Source: Cytobacillus firmus | GTDB taxonomy: Bacteria; Bacillota; Bacilli; Bacillales; Cytobacillaceae | Direction: 5' to 3' | DNA length: 64,000 bases | NCBI RefSeq assembly: GCF_023657595.1 | Contig: NZ_CP098323.1 | Coordinates: forward strand, 1,264,001 to 1,328,000 | In this document: in pieces, positions 54,842 to 64,000 of the stretch | Layout of the letters: every line of letters starts with the position of its first letter | How positions within the stretch are numbered: the stretch's first letter is position 1 | The notes under the pieces: generated by a model | The model's database searches: none | Seen by the model: only the letters and a program-made list of their open reading frames with translations | What the model was told of the DNA's origin: nothing | Program-made: the position numbers and the translations under genes

Positions 54842-54870
54842 AAAAGGCTGCCGAAAAGGCAGCTTTTTCT
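54842..54870 (+). terminator. Terminator of yisL
   Basis: AAAAGGCTGCC, GAAAA loop, GGCAGCTTTTT followed by CT. Confidence 0.83.
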
Positions 54871-55017
54871 AATTTTGTCATGTCATGACTTCACTAAATA
54901 TGGTAATTTAAAACTATATCTAACTATATGATAAAAAAATTAGAATCTGCAGTCTCAGCTGTATAAGGAGCAATCCTATCAGCGGGTCTAATGATCTTAC
55001 TATGATGGTGGGTTTTT

Positions 55018-57939
55018 ATGGCACAGACGATTACATGTTTATATAAGAATATTAGCGAGCTTAATAGTTTTATAGACTTGAATGAATTGACTGAATACCC
55101 GAATTTGCTTGTGCAGGTTTTTACAGGGACCCCTGAGAGCCTATTTATCGCGAAACTTCAAAAGGAACTGGCAGATAAGCTTCCACTTGCACATATAGCA
55201 GGCTGTTCAACCTCCGGTGAAATTCATGAAGGGCGCATTACGGAAAAACAAACAATCATTTGCTTTACTATTTTCGAAAAAACGGAATTAAAATCTTTCC
55301 TGTTAAACAGGAGCGATTTTAAAGACAGTTATGAAATGGGCAAAGCCCTGGCACGGGAACTTGCTATCTTTAATACCGCAGCTGTAATTATCTTTCCTGC
55401 AGGATTTGATGTCGATTCCACTGACCTCTTGGAGGGAATAAATGAAACCCAGCCAAACATGGTGATTTCCGGCGGCCTTGCCGGAGATAATGCTTTATTC
55501 CAGGAGGGTTTTTCTTTTACTCAAGATGGGATCACCAGCGATGGGCTTGTTGCAGTTGCCCTTCAAAGCGGCCATCTGTCAGTGCGTCATTTTGAAAATT
55601 ATCAGTGGCAGGAGATTGGAAAAAGCTTTACTGTCACAAAGGCCGAAGGATCTATCATCTACTCCCTGGACGATAAGAGGCCTTTAACTATTCTAAAACG
55701 CTATTTGGGAGAGGCTTTTATTAAGGAACTGCCGAAATCAGGTACTGAATTCCCGTTCCTTTTACAGTACCGCGGAGAAAAAGTATCTGTTTTTATAATA
55801 AAATTACTTGAAAATGGTGCAATTAAAGTAAACAGAAGGGTTGAGGCAGGAGAAACACTTACGTTTGCTTATGCAAATCTGGAGGACATTATTGACCGGT
55901 CTTTACAGGAATTAAAACAGCTTGACCAGATTTCTCCTGAAAGCATATTTATATACAATTGCATGGCCAGGAAGCAATTTGCCAGAGACTTTACGGAAAA
56001 AGAACTGGCAATGTTCCAGAAAATAGCTCCGTCTAACGGCTTCTTCTCTTATGGAGAAATTTCCTGCCGTAAAGGCGGACTTCCGCAGATGATCGGACAT
56101 TCTCTTACATACCTTGCTCTATCAGAAAATAGTGCTGAATCAAAGAAGGAACAGCAGAATGAATTTGTTTATGAAAAAACCGCCCAATTTAATACGATTA
56201 CTTCATTAACTCATTTAATGCATGCTTCTCAGGATGATATTAAAGCATTAAACAGCAGCCTTAAAATGTCAGAACAATATTATAAGTCTCTATTTGATAA
56301 TAATGCAAACTTTGTTTATTCAACTGATCTGAAGGGGAATTTCACTAGTGTCAACCCGGCATTTGAGAAAACCTTCGGGTACAGCCGGGAAGAAATAATC
56401 GGAAAAACAGCTCTTTCCTATGTGAGCGATCTGGATGTACAAAGAGTCCGGATGCACTTTTATCGGGCATTAAGGGGAAAGGAGCAATATTATAATGTTT
56501 ATATTGATTCAAAAAACGGCGAGAAGAATCTCTTTCAGCTGAAAAATATTCCGATTACGGTTAACGGGGAATGTGTAGGCATTTATGGAATCGGCAGAAA
56601 TATTACAGAACAGAAAAAAATTGAAGAGAAAATAACAGAACTGGCTTTTTTTGACCGGGATACAGGGCTGCCAAACAGAATGAAGTTTACAGAACAATTG
56701 GAAATGCAATTAAAGAGAGCCAGGAAGAAACAGAAGAAAATTGCCGTTCTTTCTATTGATATTGACCGCTTTAAAATCATAAATGACAGTCTAGGGCACT
56801 TTGCCGGGGATATGGTGTTAAAGGAAATTTCCGAAAGAATTGAGAGGGTTTTGCCTTCCGGTTCTTATTTGGGAAGGTTCAGCGGTGATAAGTTTACCCT
56901 GGTATTATCGAGGGAAGCAACCGTTGATAAAGTTATGAAAGCCTCCAAAAAGATATTAGATGAAATATCCCAACCTTTATTTCAGTCAGATCAGGAGTTT
57001 ATTGTTACTGCGAGTATTGGTGTAAGCCTATATCCGGACGATGGATCGGATGAGCACATACTGCTGAAAAATGCGGATATTGCCACGAACCGATCCAAGC
57101 TTCAGGGAGGTAACAGGGTCACCTTTTTCTCGATGGAAATGAATGAACAGGCTATGGTTAGGCTTGAGCTGGAAAGCTACTTAAGAAAAGCTTTGCAGAA
57201 AAATGAATTTTATTTATGCTATCAGCCATTAATCGACCTTGAAACAGGCAATTTATACGGAAGCGAAGCTCTGATCCGCTGGAATCATCCAAAACTTGGC
57301 CTTGTTTCACCCGGTGAATTTATTCCTCTTGCAGAAGAAACTGGTCTAATTGCGGATATTGGCGGCTGGGTATTGAGGTCGGCTTGTCAGCAAAATAGGC
57401 GCTGGCAAATGCTCGGCTATGAATCTCTTTCCATTTCTGTGAATGTGTCAGCTTATCAATTCCAGCAGCCGGGATTTCTCCAGGAAGTTAAGATGGCATT
57501 GGAGCTCTCCGGTATGGAGCCGAAATATTTAACATTGGAGCTGACGGAAAGCACGATGCTGAGAAATGTTGAGCACAGTATACAAGTTATGCAGTCTCTG
57601 CAGGAAATCGGAGTCAAGGTATCCATTGATGATTTTGGAACCGGATACTCTTCTTTAAGTTATTTAAAGGACCTTCCAATCAATACATTAAAGATCGACC
57701 GGTCGTTTATCAATAACCTTCGATTAAATACATCTGATGTTGCTATTGTAAAAGCCATCATCACAATGGGACATGGACTTTCCGTTAAGGTGGTGGCTGA
57801 AGGGGTGGAAACACTGGAGCAGATTGAGCTTTTAAAGGAATTGAAATGCCATTATGCACAGGGCTTCTATATACATAAGCCGCTTATGACGAGAGATTTT
57901 GAGGAAGGTCTATCAAAATACGTTCAAACGCACAGCTAG
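55018..57939 (+). CDS. FIST-PAS-GGDEF-EAL cyclic-di-GMP signalling protein
   Basis: A 973-residue cytosolic signalling protein. It has an N-terminal FIST sensor domain pair (about 1-375; CSTSGEI and SGGLAGDN are visible), a PAS domain (about 422-540), a GGDEF domain (about 550-700) and an EAL domain (about 720-970). The GGDEF signature is degenerate: SGDKF at 622-626. The EAL domain looks complete: E750-A-L, NVSAYQF, ELTEST, IDDFGTGYS near 869, LKIDRSF and AEGVET. Predicted net activity is therefore c-di-GMP hydrolysis, possibly GTP-tuned by the degenerate GGDEF. FIST domains are thought to bind small molecules such as amino acids. It occupies the wprA position of B. subtilis. Confidence 0.92.
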   Translation: MAQTITCLYKNISELNSFIDLNELTEYPNLLVQVFTGTPESLFIAKLQKELADKLPLAHIAGCSTSGEIHEGRITEKQTIICFTIFEKTELKSFLLNRSDFKDSYEMGKALARELAIFNTAAVIIFPAGFDVDSTDLLEGINETQPNMVISGGLAGDNALFQEGFSFTQDGITSDGLVAVALQSGHLSVRHFENYQWQEIGKSFTVTKAEGSIIYSLDDKRPLTILKRYLGEAFIKELPKSGTEFPFLLQYRGEKVSVFIIKLLENGAIKVNRRVEAGETLTFAYANLEDIIDRSLQELKQLDQISPESIFIYNCMARKQFARDFTEKELAMFQKIAPSNGFFSYGEISCRKGGLPQMIGHSLTYLALSENSAESKKEQQNEFVYEKTAQFNTITSLTHLMHASQDDIKALNSSLKMSEQYYKSLFDNNANFVYSTDLKGNFTSVNPAFEKTFGYSREEIIGKTALSYVSDLDVQRVRMHFYRALRGKEQYYNVYIDSKNGEKNLFQLKNIPITVNGECVGIYGIGRNITEQKKIEEKITELAFFDRDTGLPNRMKFTEQLEMQLKRARKKQKKIAVLSIDIDRFKIINDSLGHFAGDMVLKEISERIERVLPSGSYLGRFSGDKFTLVLSREATVDKVMKASKKILDEISQPLFQSDQEFIVTASIGVSLYPDDGSDEHILLKNADIATNRSKLQGGNRVTFFSMEMNEQAMVRLELESYLRKALQKNEFYLCYQPLIDLETGNLYGSEALIRWNHPKLGLVSPGEFIPLAEETGLIADIGGWVLRSACQQNRRWQMLGYESLSISVNVSAYQFQQPGFLQEVKMALELSGMEPKYLTLELTESTMLRNVEHSIQVMQSLQEIGVKVSIDDFGTGYSSLSYLKDLPINTLKIDRSFINNLRLNTSDVAIVKAIITMGHGLSVKVVAEGVETLEQIELLKELKCHYAQGFYIHKPLMTRDFEEGLSKYVQTHS

Positions 57940-57945
57940 CACCAT

Positions 57946-57989
57946 AAAGAAACAGCAGCTTGCCATCAAAGGCAGGCTGCTGTTTCTTT
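57946..57989 (+). terminator. Terminator of the FIST-GGDEF-EAL gene
   Basis: AAAGAAACAGCAGC-T-TGCC and GGCA-G-GCTGCTGTTTCTTT form an 18-bp stem with one mismatch, followed by ATATTAA. Confidence 0.82.
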
Positions 57990-58014
57990 ATATTAATTCT
58001 GAAGTCAGATTATT

Positions 58015-58037
58015 GTCCAGCTCCAGTCGCTTTTCCG
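58015..58037. repeat. Minimal remnant of repeat family R3
   Basis: GTCCAGCTCCAG (head of the element at 60720) joined directly to TCGCTTTTCCG, which resembles its tail (GCGCTTCCGCTTTTC). It appears to be a near-complete internal deletion. Confidence 0.5.
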
Positions 58038-58044
58038 TTTTTTT

Positions 58045-58608
58045 CTATGAAGAAATCTTCTCAATTACCATTCTTTTTCCGCTGTTTAAGGTAAATTCAA
58101 ATCGGTCACTCATTTTTTCATAATAGCAAAAGTGATGCTGCACATTGCATATATGATCCTGGTTATCAAAAACGATGAAGTTAACACCGCTTTTCCTGTC
58201 TTTATCATTAAAAAATGCGAGCTGGTTATAGCAGTAAATGCAGTCATAGACCGAAAATTGCATGGAATTTAGAGTGGTTACGAACTGGTAGAAGGCGTCA
58301 TCATTCATTTCTTCCAATAATCTTTCGAGTGAGAAAACCAGATGCTTTCGAATCCGAATTGAATCCTGGTTCTTCAAGTGAAACGTTTCATCATCAAAAG
58401 CCACCTTGCCATCCTCGAATAAAATGCCCTTTTTCCAGCGTTTAAAGCGGAACACTTCCATTTCCTGATGGAGGAATTCGTCCAAGATGGATGCTTCATC
58501 TGTTTCGTGGTCAAAAAATACCCATTGATCATTGATATACTCTACAGTGCCTTCTGTAAAAGCACGGGATTGATATTCGATAAGCTTTGTTCGCTGCTGT
58601 CTATTCAT
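58045..58608 (-). CDS. yisN: DUF2777 family protein YisN
   Basis: A 187-residue protein, mostly soluble and rich in aromatic residues (FHLKNQDSIRIRKHLVFSLE near 76-95; CIYCYNQLAFFND near 122-134). No signal peptide, helix or catalytic motif was recognised. Length and its divergence from asnO match B. subtilis YisN (DUF2777), whose function is unknown. The ATG at 58608 has GGAGGTTTT upstream on the reverse strand. Confidence 0.8.
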   Translation of the reverse strand: MNRQQRTKLIEYQSRAFTEGTVEYINDQWVFFDHETDEASILDEFLHQEMEVFRFKRWKKGILFEDGKVAFDDETFHLKNQDSIRIRKHLVFSLERLLEEMNDDAFYQFVTTLNSMQFSVYDCIYCYNQLAFFNDKDRKSGVNFIVFDNQDHICNVQHHFCYYEKMSDRFEFTLNSGKRMVIEKISS

Positions 58609-58683
58609 ATAAAACCTCCATTAACTTCCTCAACTTCTTTTTAGACAGTTTTGGCGATTTTTATAACCGCATGAATGTGGACA

Positions 58684-58713
58684 ATTAACTTTTTTCTTGG
58701 CCCAGCATACAAT
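58684..58713 (+). promoter_or_regulatory. Possible sigma-E promoter of asnO
   Basis: CATACAAT at 58706-58713 is a perfect sigma-E minus-10; the minus-35 is weak (ATTAACT, about 15 bases upstream). B. subtilis asnO is transcribed in sporulation by sigma-E, which fits. Confidence 0.45.
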
Positions 58714-58765
58714 AGCATCATGAAAAATGTGCCCATGCAATTCCGCTTTGAAAGGATGATGTAAT

Positions 58766-60613
58766 ATGTGTGGAATTACCGGCTGGATTGATTTCCAAAG
58801 GGATTTGAGAAAAGAAACGACTGCAATTGGCAAAATGGCGGATACGCTGGCAAAGCGGGGTCCAGATGAAACAAACATATGGACAGATGTGCATGCTGGA
58901 TTGGGCCATAAAAGGTTAATCGTTGTAGACCCGGCAGGCGGAAAACAGCCAATGACTAGGGAAAAACGTCAAAACCGCTATACGATTTGCTATAATGGAG
59001 AGCTTTATAATACGGAAGATCTCCGTAAAGAACTCCTTATAAAAGGATATTCGTTTGAGGGCCATTCTGACACTGAGGTTTTGCTGACTTCTTATATAGA
59101 ATGGGGAGAAAATTGCCTTCAATATTTGAATGGCATCTATGCTTTCGCAGTTTGGGATGAGAAGAAAGAACAATTATTTATTGGCAGGGATCGTTTAGGG
59201 GTAAAACCTTTATTTTATAAAGAAACGAAACATGGCTTTTTATTTGGATCTGAATTAAAAGCTATTTTAGCTCACCCTGAAGTTAAGGCAGAAGTCGGCA
59301 GGGAAGGTTTGGCTGAAGTCTTTGGACTGGGGCCATCACGATCTCCGGGATCGGGTGTTTTCAGAGGTATTGATGAATTAAGGCCAGCTCATGCGCTGAT
59401 CTTTTCGAGAAATGGACTGAAGGCATGGCGTTATTGGAATGTGAAAAGTGCCCCACATGAGGATAATGTTGAGGAGACGGCTGAGAGAGTCAGAGACCTA
59501 TTTACGGATGCAGTGACAAGGCAGCTGGTCTCGGATGTTCCGTTATGCACGTTCCTTTCCGGCGGAGTGGATTCCAGTGCGATTACAGCTATTGCTGCAA
59601 AAGCCTACGAAAAAGAGGGTAAGGGCCAACTGACCACTTATTCGATAGATTATGAGGGAAATGATCAGTATTTCAAGGCTAATGAGTTTCAGCCTAATTC
59701 AGATGGTGCATTTATACAGAAGATGTCCCAGACCTTTAATACGAAACATAACAGCAGTATAATCACCCAGAAGCAGCTGGCAGAGGATTTAATCGAATCT
59801 GTGCATGTAAGGGATCTTCCGGGTATGGCTGATGTTGATTCCTCCCTGCTATGGTTCTGCAGGGAAATAAAAAAGGATTTTGTTGTCAGTCTGTCAGGGG
59901 AATGTGCTGATGAAATATTTGGCGGCTATCCATGGTTCCATAGAGAGGAAGACTTGAAGAGGAAGGGATTCCCATGGATGAGGTCACTCGAAGCCCGGCA
60001 TGACCTATTGAAAGAAAATTGGAGGAAGAAACTGAACCTTAAGGATTACGCTAGGGAAAAATATCTTCAGGCAATCTCCGAAACTCCTGCTTTAGACGGG
60101 GAGAACAGGGAGGATGCAAGCAGGAGAGAGCTTTTCTATATTAATATGATTTACTTTATGACGACCTTATTGGACCGTAAAGACAGAATGAGTATGGGGG
60201 CCAGCCTTGAAGTACGGGTGCCTTTTGCCGATCATCGGCTTGTGGAGTATGTGTGGAATATTCCGTGGGAGATCAAAATGCATGGAAACCGCGAAAAAGG
60301 AATCCTTCGCAAAGCACTTGAAGGCATACTGCCGAATGAAGTGTTATACAGAAAGAAAAGCCCTTATCCTAAAACGCATAATCCAGAATATACGGCTGCA
60401 GTCCAGAAGATGCTCAATGGATACCTCGAGGACCGCTCATCCGCACTGTATGAATTCTTTGACAGCAGCCAGCTGAGGGGTATTATTGAGTCGGGAGGTG
60501 ACTCATTCCGGGAACCATGGTTTGGGCAGCTCATGACTGGTCCCCAGCTGTTAGCACACCTTGCACAGATCCATGTGTGGTTTAAGGATTATAATATAAA
60601 TATTGCAGAATGA
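58766..60613 (+). CDS. asnO: Asparagine synthetase, glutamine-hydrolysing (AsnO)
   Basis: A 615-residue AsnB-type enzyme. The N-terminal glutaminase uses Cys2 (MCGITGW); NGELYN and GHSDTEVLL follow. The synthetase domain has the ATP pyrophosphate loop FLSGGVDSSA near 268-277, then SGECADEIFGGYPWFH near 380-395. It makes asparagine from aspartate and glutamine. Synteny between yisN and yisQ identifies the AsnO paralogue, which is needed for sporulation in B. subtilis. GAAAGGATG precedes the ATG. Confidence 0.93.
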   Translation: MCGITGWIDFQRDLRKETTAIGKMADTLAKRGPDETNIWTDVHAGLGHKRLIVVDPAGGKQPMTREKRQNRYTICYNGELYNTEDLRKELLIKGYSFEGHSDTEVLLTSYIEWGENCLQYLNGIYAFAVWDEKKEQLFIGRDRLGVKPLFYKETKHGFLFGSELKAILAHPEVKAEVGREGLAEVFGLGPSRSPGSGVFRGIDELRPAHALIFSRNGLKAWRYWNVKSAPHEDNVEETAERVRDLFTDAVTRQLVSDVPLCTFLSGGVDSSAITAIAAKAYEKEGKGQLTTYSIDYEGNDQYFKANEFQPNSDGAFIQKMSQTFNTKHNSSIITQKQLAEDLIESVHVRDLPGMADVDSSLLWFCREIKKDFVVSLSGECADEIFGGYPWFHREEDLKRKGFPWMRSLEARHDLLKENWRKKLNLKDYAREKYLQAISETPALDGENREDASRRELFYINMIYFMTTLLDRKDRMSMGASLEVRVPFADHRLVEYVWNIPWEIKMHGNREKGILRKALEGILPNEVLYRKKSPYPKTHNPEYTAAVQKMLNGYLEDRSSALYEFFDSSQLRGIIESGGDSFREPWFGQLMTGPQLLAHLAQIHVWFKDYNINIAE

Positions 60614-60619
60614 AAAAAG

Positions 60620-60646
60620 AAGCGGCAGCCGTAACTGCCGCTTTTG
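60620..60646 (+). terminator. Terminator of asnO
   Basis: AAGCGGCAG, CCGTAA loop, CTGCCGCTT followed by TTGC. Confidence 0.83.
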
Positions 60647-60719
60647 CTATGGAGTAAGTATGCAGCGGGCTGCAGAATTTATTGGTAAAATATATATATA
60701 TAATTTTAAACTTCGATAA

Positions 60720-61141
60720 CTGTCTAGCTCCAGCGCCTACCCCCTCGAGGTCACAAGCTTGTCTTGTTTCGGCTCCTAGGGACTCGGGGCATAAGCCGTT
60801 TCCTTTCAGAAGGAAAAACGCCTTCTTACAGGAACCGTCTTATGCCTGTCGTCCCTGAGCAGTCGCCTCCACATTTCGGGCAATCCACCCATAAAGGCAA
60901 AAAACGCCTTTCCGTGAGGCTCGTCTTGTGCTTGGGGCCCCCAGGACAAGGAAGGCTTCGTCAGCATAATCATCGCACGACCAAAAGCGACAGCTTTTGG
61001 GAGGATGGGGGTCATGCAGACGTTGCCACAGGACAAGGAAAGCTACGGCAGCGATACATCGCACGACCGAAAGCGGCAGCTTTTGGGAGGACGTGGCGTT
61101 CTTAGTCTGCGCTCCTTCGTGAGCAAGGCGCTTCCGCTTTT
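60720..61141. repeat. Large interspersed repeat R3 (full-length form) with internal duplication
   Basis: About 420 bp. Head GTCTAGCTCCAGCGCCTA; a long cruciform with GGCATAAGCCGTTTCCT near 60789 against AGGAACCGTCTTATGCC near 60830; then a tandem duplication of an 87-bp unit (60946-61032 and 61033 to about 61110), both containing ACATCGCACGACC/AATCATCGCACGACC and GCAGCTTTTGGGAGGA; tail AAGGCGCTTCCGCTTTTCT. Short frames inside it are not credible genes. Collapsed relatives lie at 51707 and 58015. It separates asnO from yisQ and may terminate yisQ. Confidence 0.78.
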
Positions 61142-61146
61142 CTTAT

Positions 61147-62496
61147 TTATACCGCTTTTGAAGACACGAATGATTTATTCACCCAAACTCTGGATCTCCA
61201 GCGCCATAACATAAGCAATCCTCTAAGCCATTCATCGGCAATAAAGGCGATCCAAATGCCGGCAAGACCCAGTCCAAAATGAATTCCCAGAACATAGGAA
61301 AGGGTAACGCTTACGCCCCACATGGAAAGGATCCCCATATAAACGGGGAACTTTACATCCCCGGCTGCACGCAGGGAGTTGATGACGACTAAATTAAACG
61401 ATCTGCCTGGCTCCAGGAGGATGGTCAAAAGAATGAGAACACTGCCAACCTTTATGATATCTGGATTAGAAGTGAATATGCCCATCAATTTTTCTGAGAA
61501 CAGGGAGAAAAGAACCGCAGTCCCGAATGAAATGATGATGGCTAAGCGCAGGCTTTTCATACATCTTTTATAGGCTCCTTCATAATCCTTTCCGCCTACC
61601 ATATGGCCTATCAGGATTTGTGTGCCCTGGCTGATGGCGACACTGAACAGGAATATGAACATCATGATATTCTGCGTATAAACCTTTGCAGTTAAAGCCT
61701 CTGTTCCGAGAGCAGCGATGAATATCGTAATCACCATTTGCGATCCATTATAGGATAAATGCTCTCCCGCTGAAGGTATCCCGATTTTTAAAAGGTTTTT
61801 GATATGTACCTTTGGAAAGCGGAAAAGTAATCGGAATGGAAGTGCTTTATCCGTTCTTTTAAGCAGGACGGCGACAGCAGCTGCCAATCCGATCAATCTG
61901 CTGACGACAGTAGAGATGGCCACTCCTTCTACACCCAATACCGGAAAACCGAAAGGGCCGAAAATAAAAAAGTAATTGCCAATCACATTTAAAATGTTCA
62001 TGCCGATTGTAATGTACATAACATCTCTTGTAAATCCGTAACTTCTGATGATGGCTCCAATTGTCATAATCAATGCCTGAACAAAGGAAAAGCCTCCAAC
62101 AATGACTAAGTAGGCATTTGCCTGGCTCAATAGCTCCTCAGGCAAATCCATCATGCGGAGCAGCGGTTTGCCTGAAACAAATAAAATAATACTGAGGAAT
62201 ACCCCAAATACCAGGTTTGCCCCCAGGGAGACAGTTGAAATTTCAGCAGCCGTTTTATTATTTTTCGCGCCGAGATTTTGGGCAATTAGGATGGATGTCC
62301 CGGTCGCTACAAATCCAAACATGACGATTACAAGTGAAAGGATCTGATTTGACACCCCGACGGCAGCCACAGATTCATCCGAATATTGCGAAAGCATAAG
62401 CGTATCGGCATTCCCCATGAGCATGTGAAGCAATATTTCAATGAAAATCGGCCAGGTTAGAGCAAATAATGTCATTTTTTTCTGGTTCTTAGTCAT
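61147..62496 (-). CDS. yisQ: MATE-family efflux transporter YisQ
   Basis: A 449-residue, 12-helix multidrug and toxin extrusion protein of the MatE family: WPIFIEILLHMLMGNADTLML near 14-34 in helix 1 and the inter-repeat segment GIPSAGEHLSYNGSQ near 236-250 are characteristic. It exports cations by Na+ or H+ antiport; the substrate is unknown. An upstream in-frame ATG (62550) is rejected because AGGGAGAATA stands directly before ATG 62496. Synteny after asnO matches B. subtilis yisQ. Confidence 0.88.
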   Translation of the reverse strand: MTKNQKKMTLFALTWPIFIEILLHMLMGNADTLMLSQYSDESVAAVGVSNQILSLVIVMFGFVATGTSILIAQNLGAKNNKTAAEISTVSLGANLVFGVFLSIILFVSGKPLLRMMDLPEELLSQANAYLVIVGGFSFVQALIMTIGAIIRSYGFTRDVMYITIGMNILNVIGNYFFIFGPFGFPVLGVEGVAISTVVSRLIGLAAAVAVLLKRTDKALPFRLLFRFPKVHIKNLLKIGIPSAGEHLSYNGSQMVITIFIAALGTEALTAKVYTQNIMMFIFLFSVAISQGTQILIGHMVGGKDYEGAYKRCMKSLRLAIIISFGTAVLFSLFSEKLMGIFTSNPDIIKVGSVLILLTILLEPGRSFNLVVINSLRAAGDVKFPVYMGILSMWGVSVTLSYVLGIHFGLGLAGIWIAFIADEWLRGLLMLWRWRSRVWVNKSFVSSKAV

Positions 62497-62558
62497 GGTT
62501 ATTCTCCCTATTTGAAATGATTTCATGTAAATAGGAGGGACCCACGACATATATAAAC

Positions 62559-62602
62559 GAAAAAAGAAAAGCCTTAAGGTCTTGCCCTTAAAAACTTTTC
62601 CT
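62559..62602 (-). terminator. Terminator of the amylase gene
   Basis: On the reverse strand GAAAAG...TTTTAAGG pairs with CCTTAAGG...CTTTTC, with a short internal mismatch, followed by TTTTTTCG. Confidence 0.6.
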
Positions 62603-62623
62603 TATTTCAATCAGGTTTCCTAT

Positions 62624-64000
<1,377 letters not shown>

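Noticed and set aside
60764..61105. 113-codon forward and 76/74-codon reverse frames downstream of asnO
   Set aside because: They lie inside repeat R3 with its tandem duplication, have no ribosome sites and encode low-complexity composition.

Overview
This window is chromosomal DNA from a low-GC, endospore-forming Firmicute of the family Bacillaceae. The evidence is strong AGGAGG-type ribosome sites, U-tailed intrinsic terminators after most operons, a gerP spore-coat/germination operon, comK, an AddAB recombinase, a coproporphyrin-type haem operon, and matches to known B. subtilis operators (FadR, LexA, sigma-K). Gene order follows the B. subtilis hit-ecs to yisQ segment with insertions, losses and shuffles. 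It looks like a Bacillus/Cytobacillus/Mesobacillus-type genome; I cannot name the species.

Layout. 1-4.1 kb: start of a reverse gene, hit, then a 760-bp gene-free gap with a repeat element and a three-unit tandem repeat, then ecsABC. 4.2-7.7 kb: YhaA-type deacetylase, PAP2 phosphatase, an unassigned transporter. 8-10.5 kb: liaFSR cell-envelope stress system. 10.6-15 kb: haem monooxygenase hmoB facing hemE-hemH-hemY. 15-18 kb: TetR regulator yhgD and the YhgE/Pip membrane protein, each preceded by the same operator-like sequence. 18-22.7 kb: yhfH, yhfI, lplJ, FadR-controlled lcfB and an enoyl-CoA hydratase. 22.8-28.4 kb: an amino-acid-type ABC importer, azlCD and the M48 protease yhfN. 28.4-30.6 kb: an S51 peptidase, yhzC, comK and yhjD. 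30.8-35.7 kb: an S9 peptidase, an LCP wall ligase, yhjE and sipV. 36-40 kb: SDR reductase plus thiolase, a GNAT and an MFS exporter. 40.2-50 kb: addB-addA-yisB facing the gerPA-F operon. 50-64 kb: acyl-CoA synthetase, DUF418 protein, yisK, yisL, a FIST-PAS-GGDEF-EAL protein, yisN, asnO, the MATE pump yisQ and part of a GH13 amylase.

How the genes work together. Haem synthesis (hemEHY) and haem breakdown (hmoB) sit back to back. Fatty-acid/acyl-CoA functions recur: lcfB, the hydratase, thiolase plus reductase, and a second acyl-CoA ligase. DNA repair and competence are represented by addAB, yisB, comK and a LexA-boxed yhjD. Envelope functions include LiaFSR, PAP2, LCP, SipV and YhgE. Sporulation functions are gerP and asnO.

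I see no defence island, prophage, CRISPR array, rRNA or tRNA, and I did not find a clear new multi-gene system. The unexplained material is non-coding. There are three small repeat families, and each occurs in a long form and in collapsed or deleted forms. There is also a tandem-repeat locus in front of ecsA that looks like a terminated non-coding transcript.
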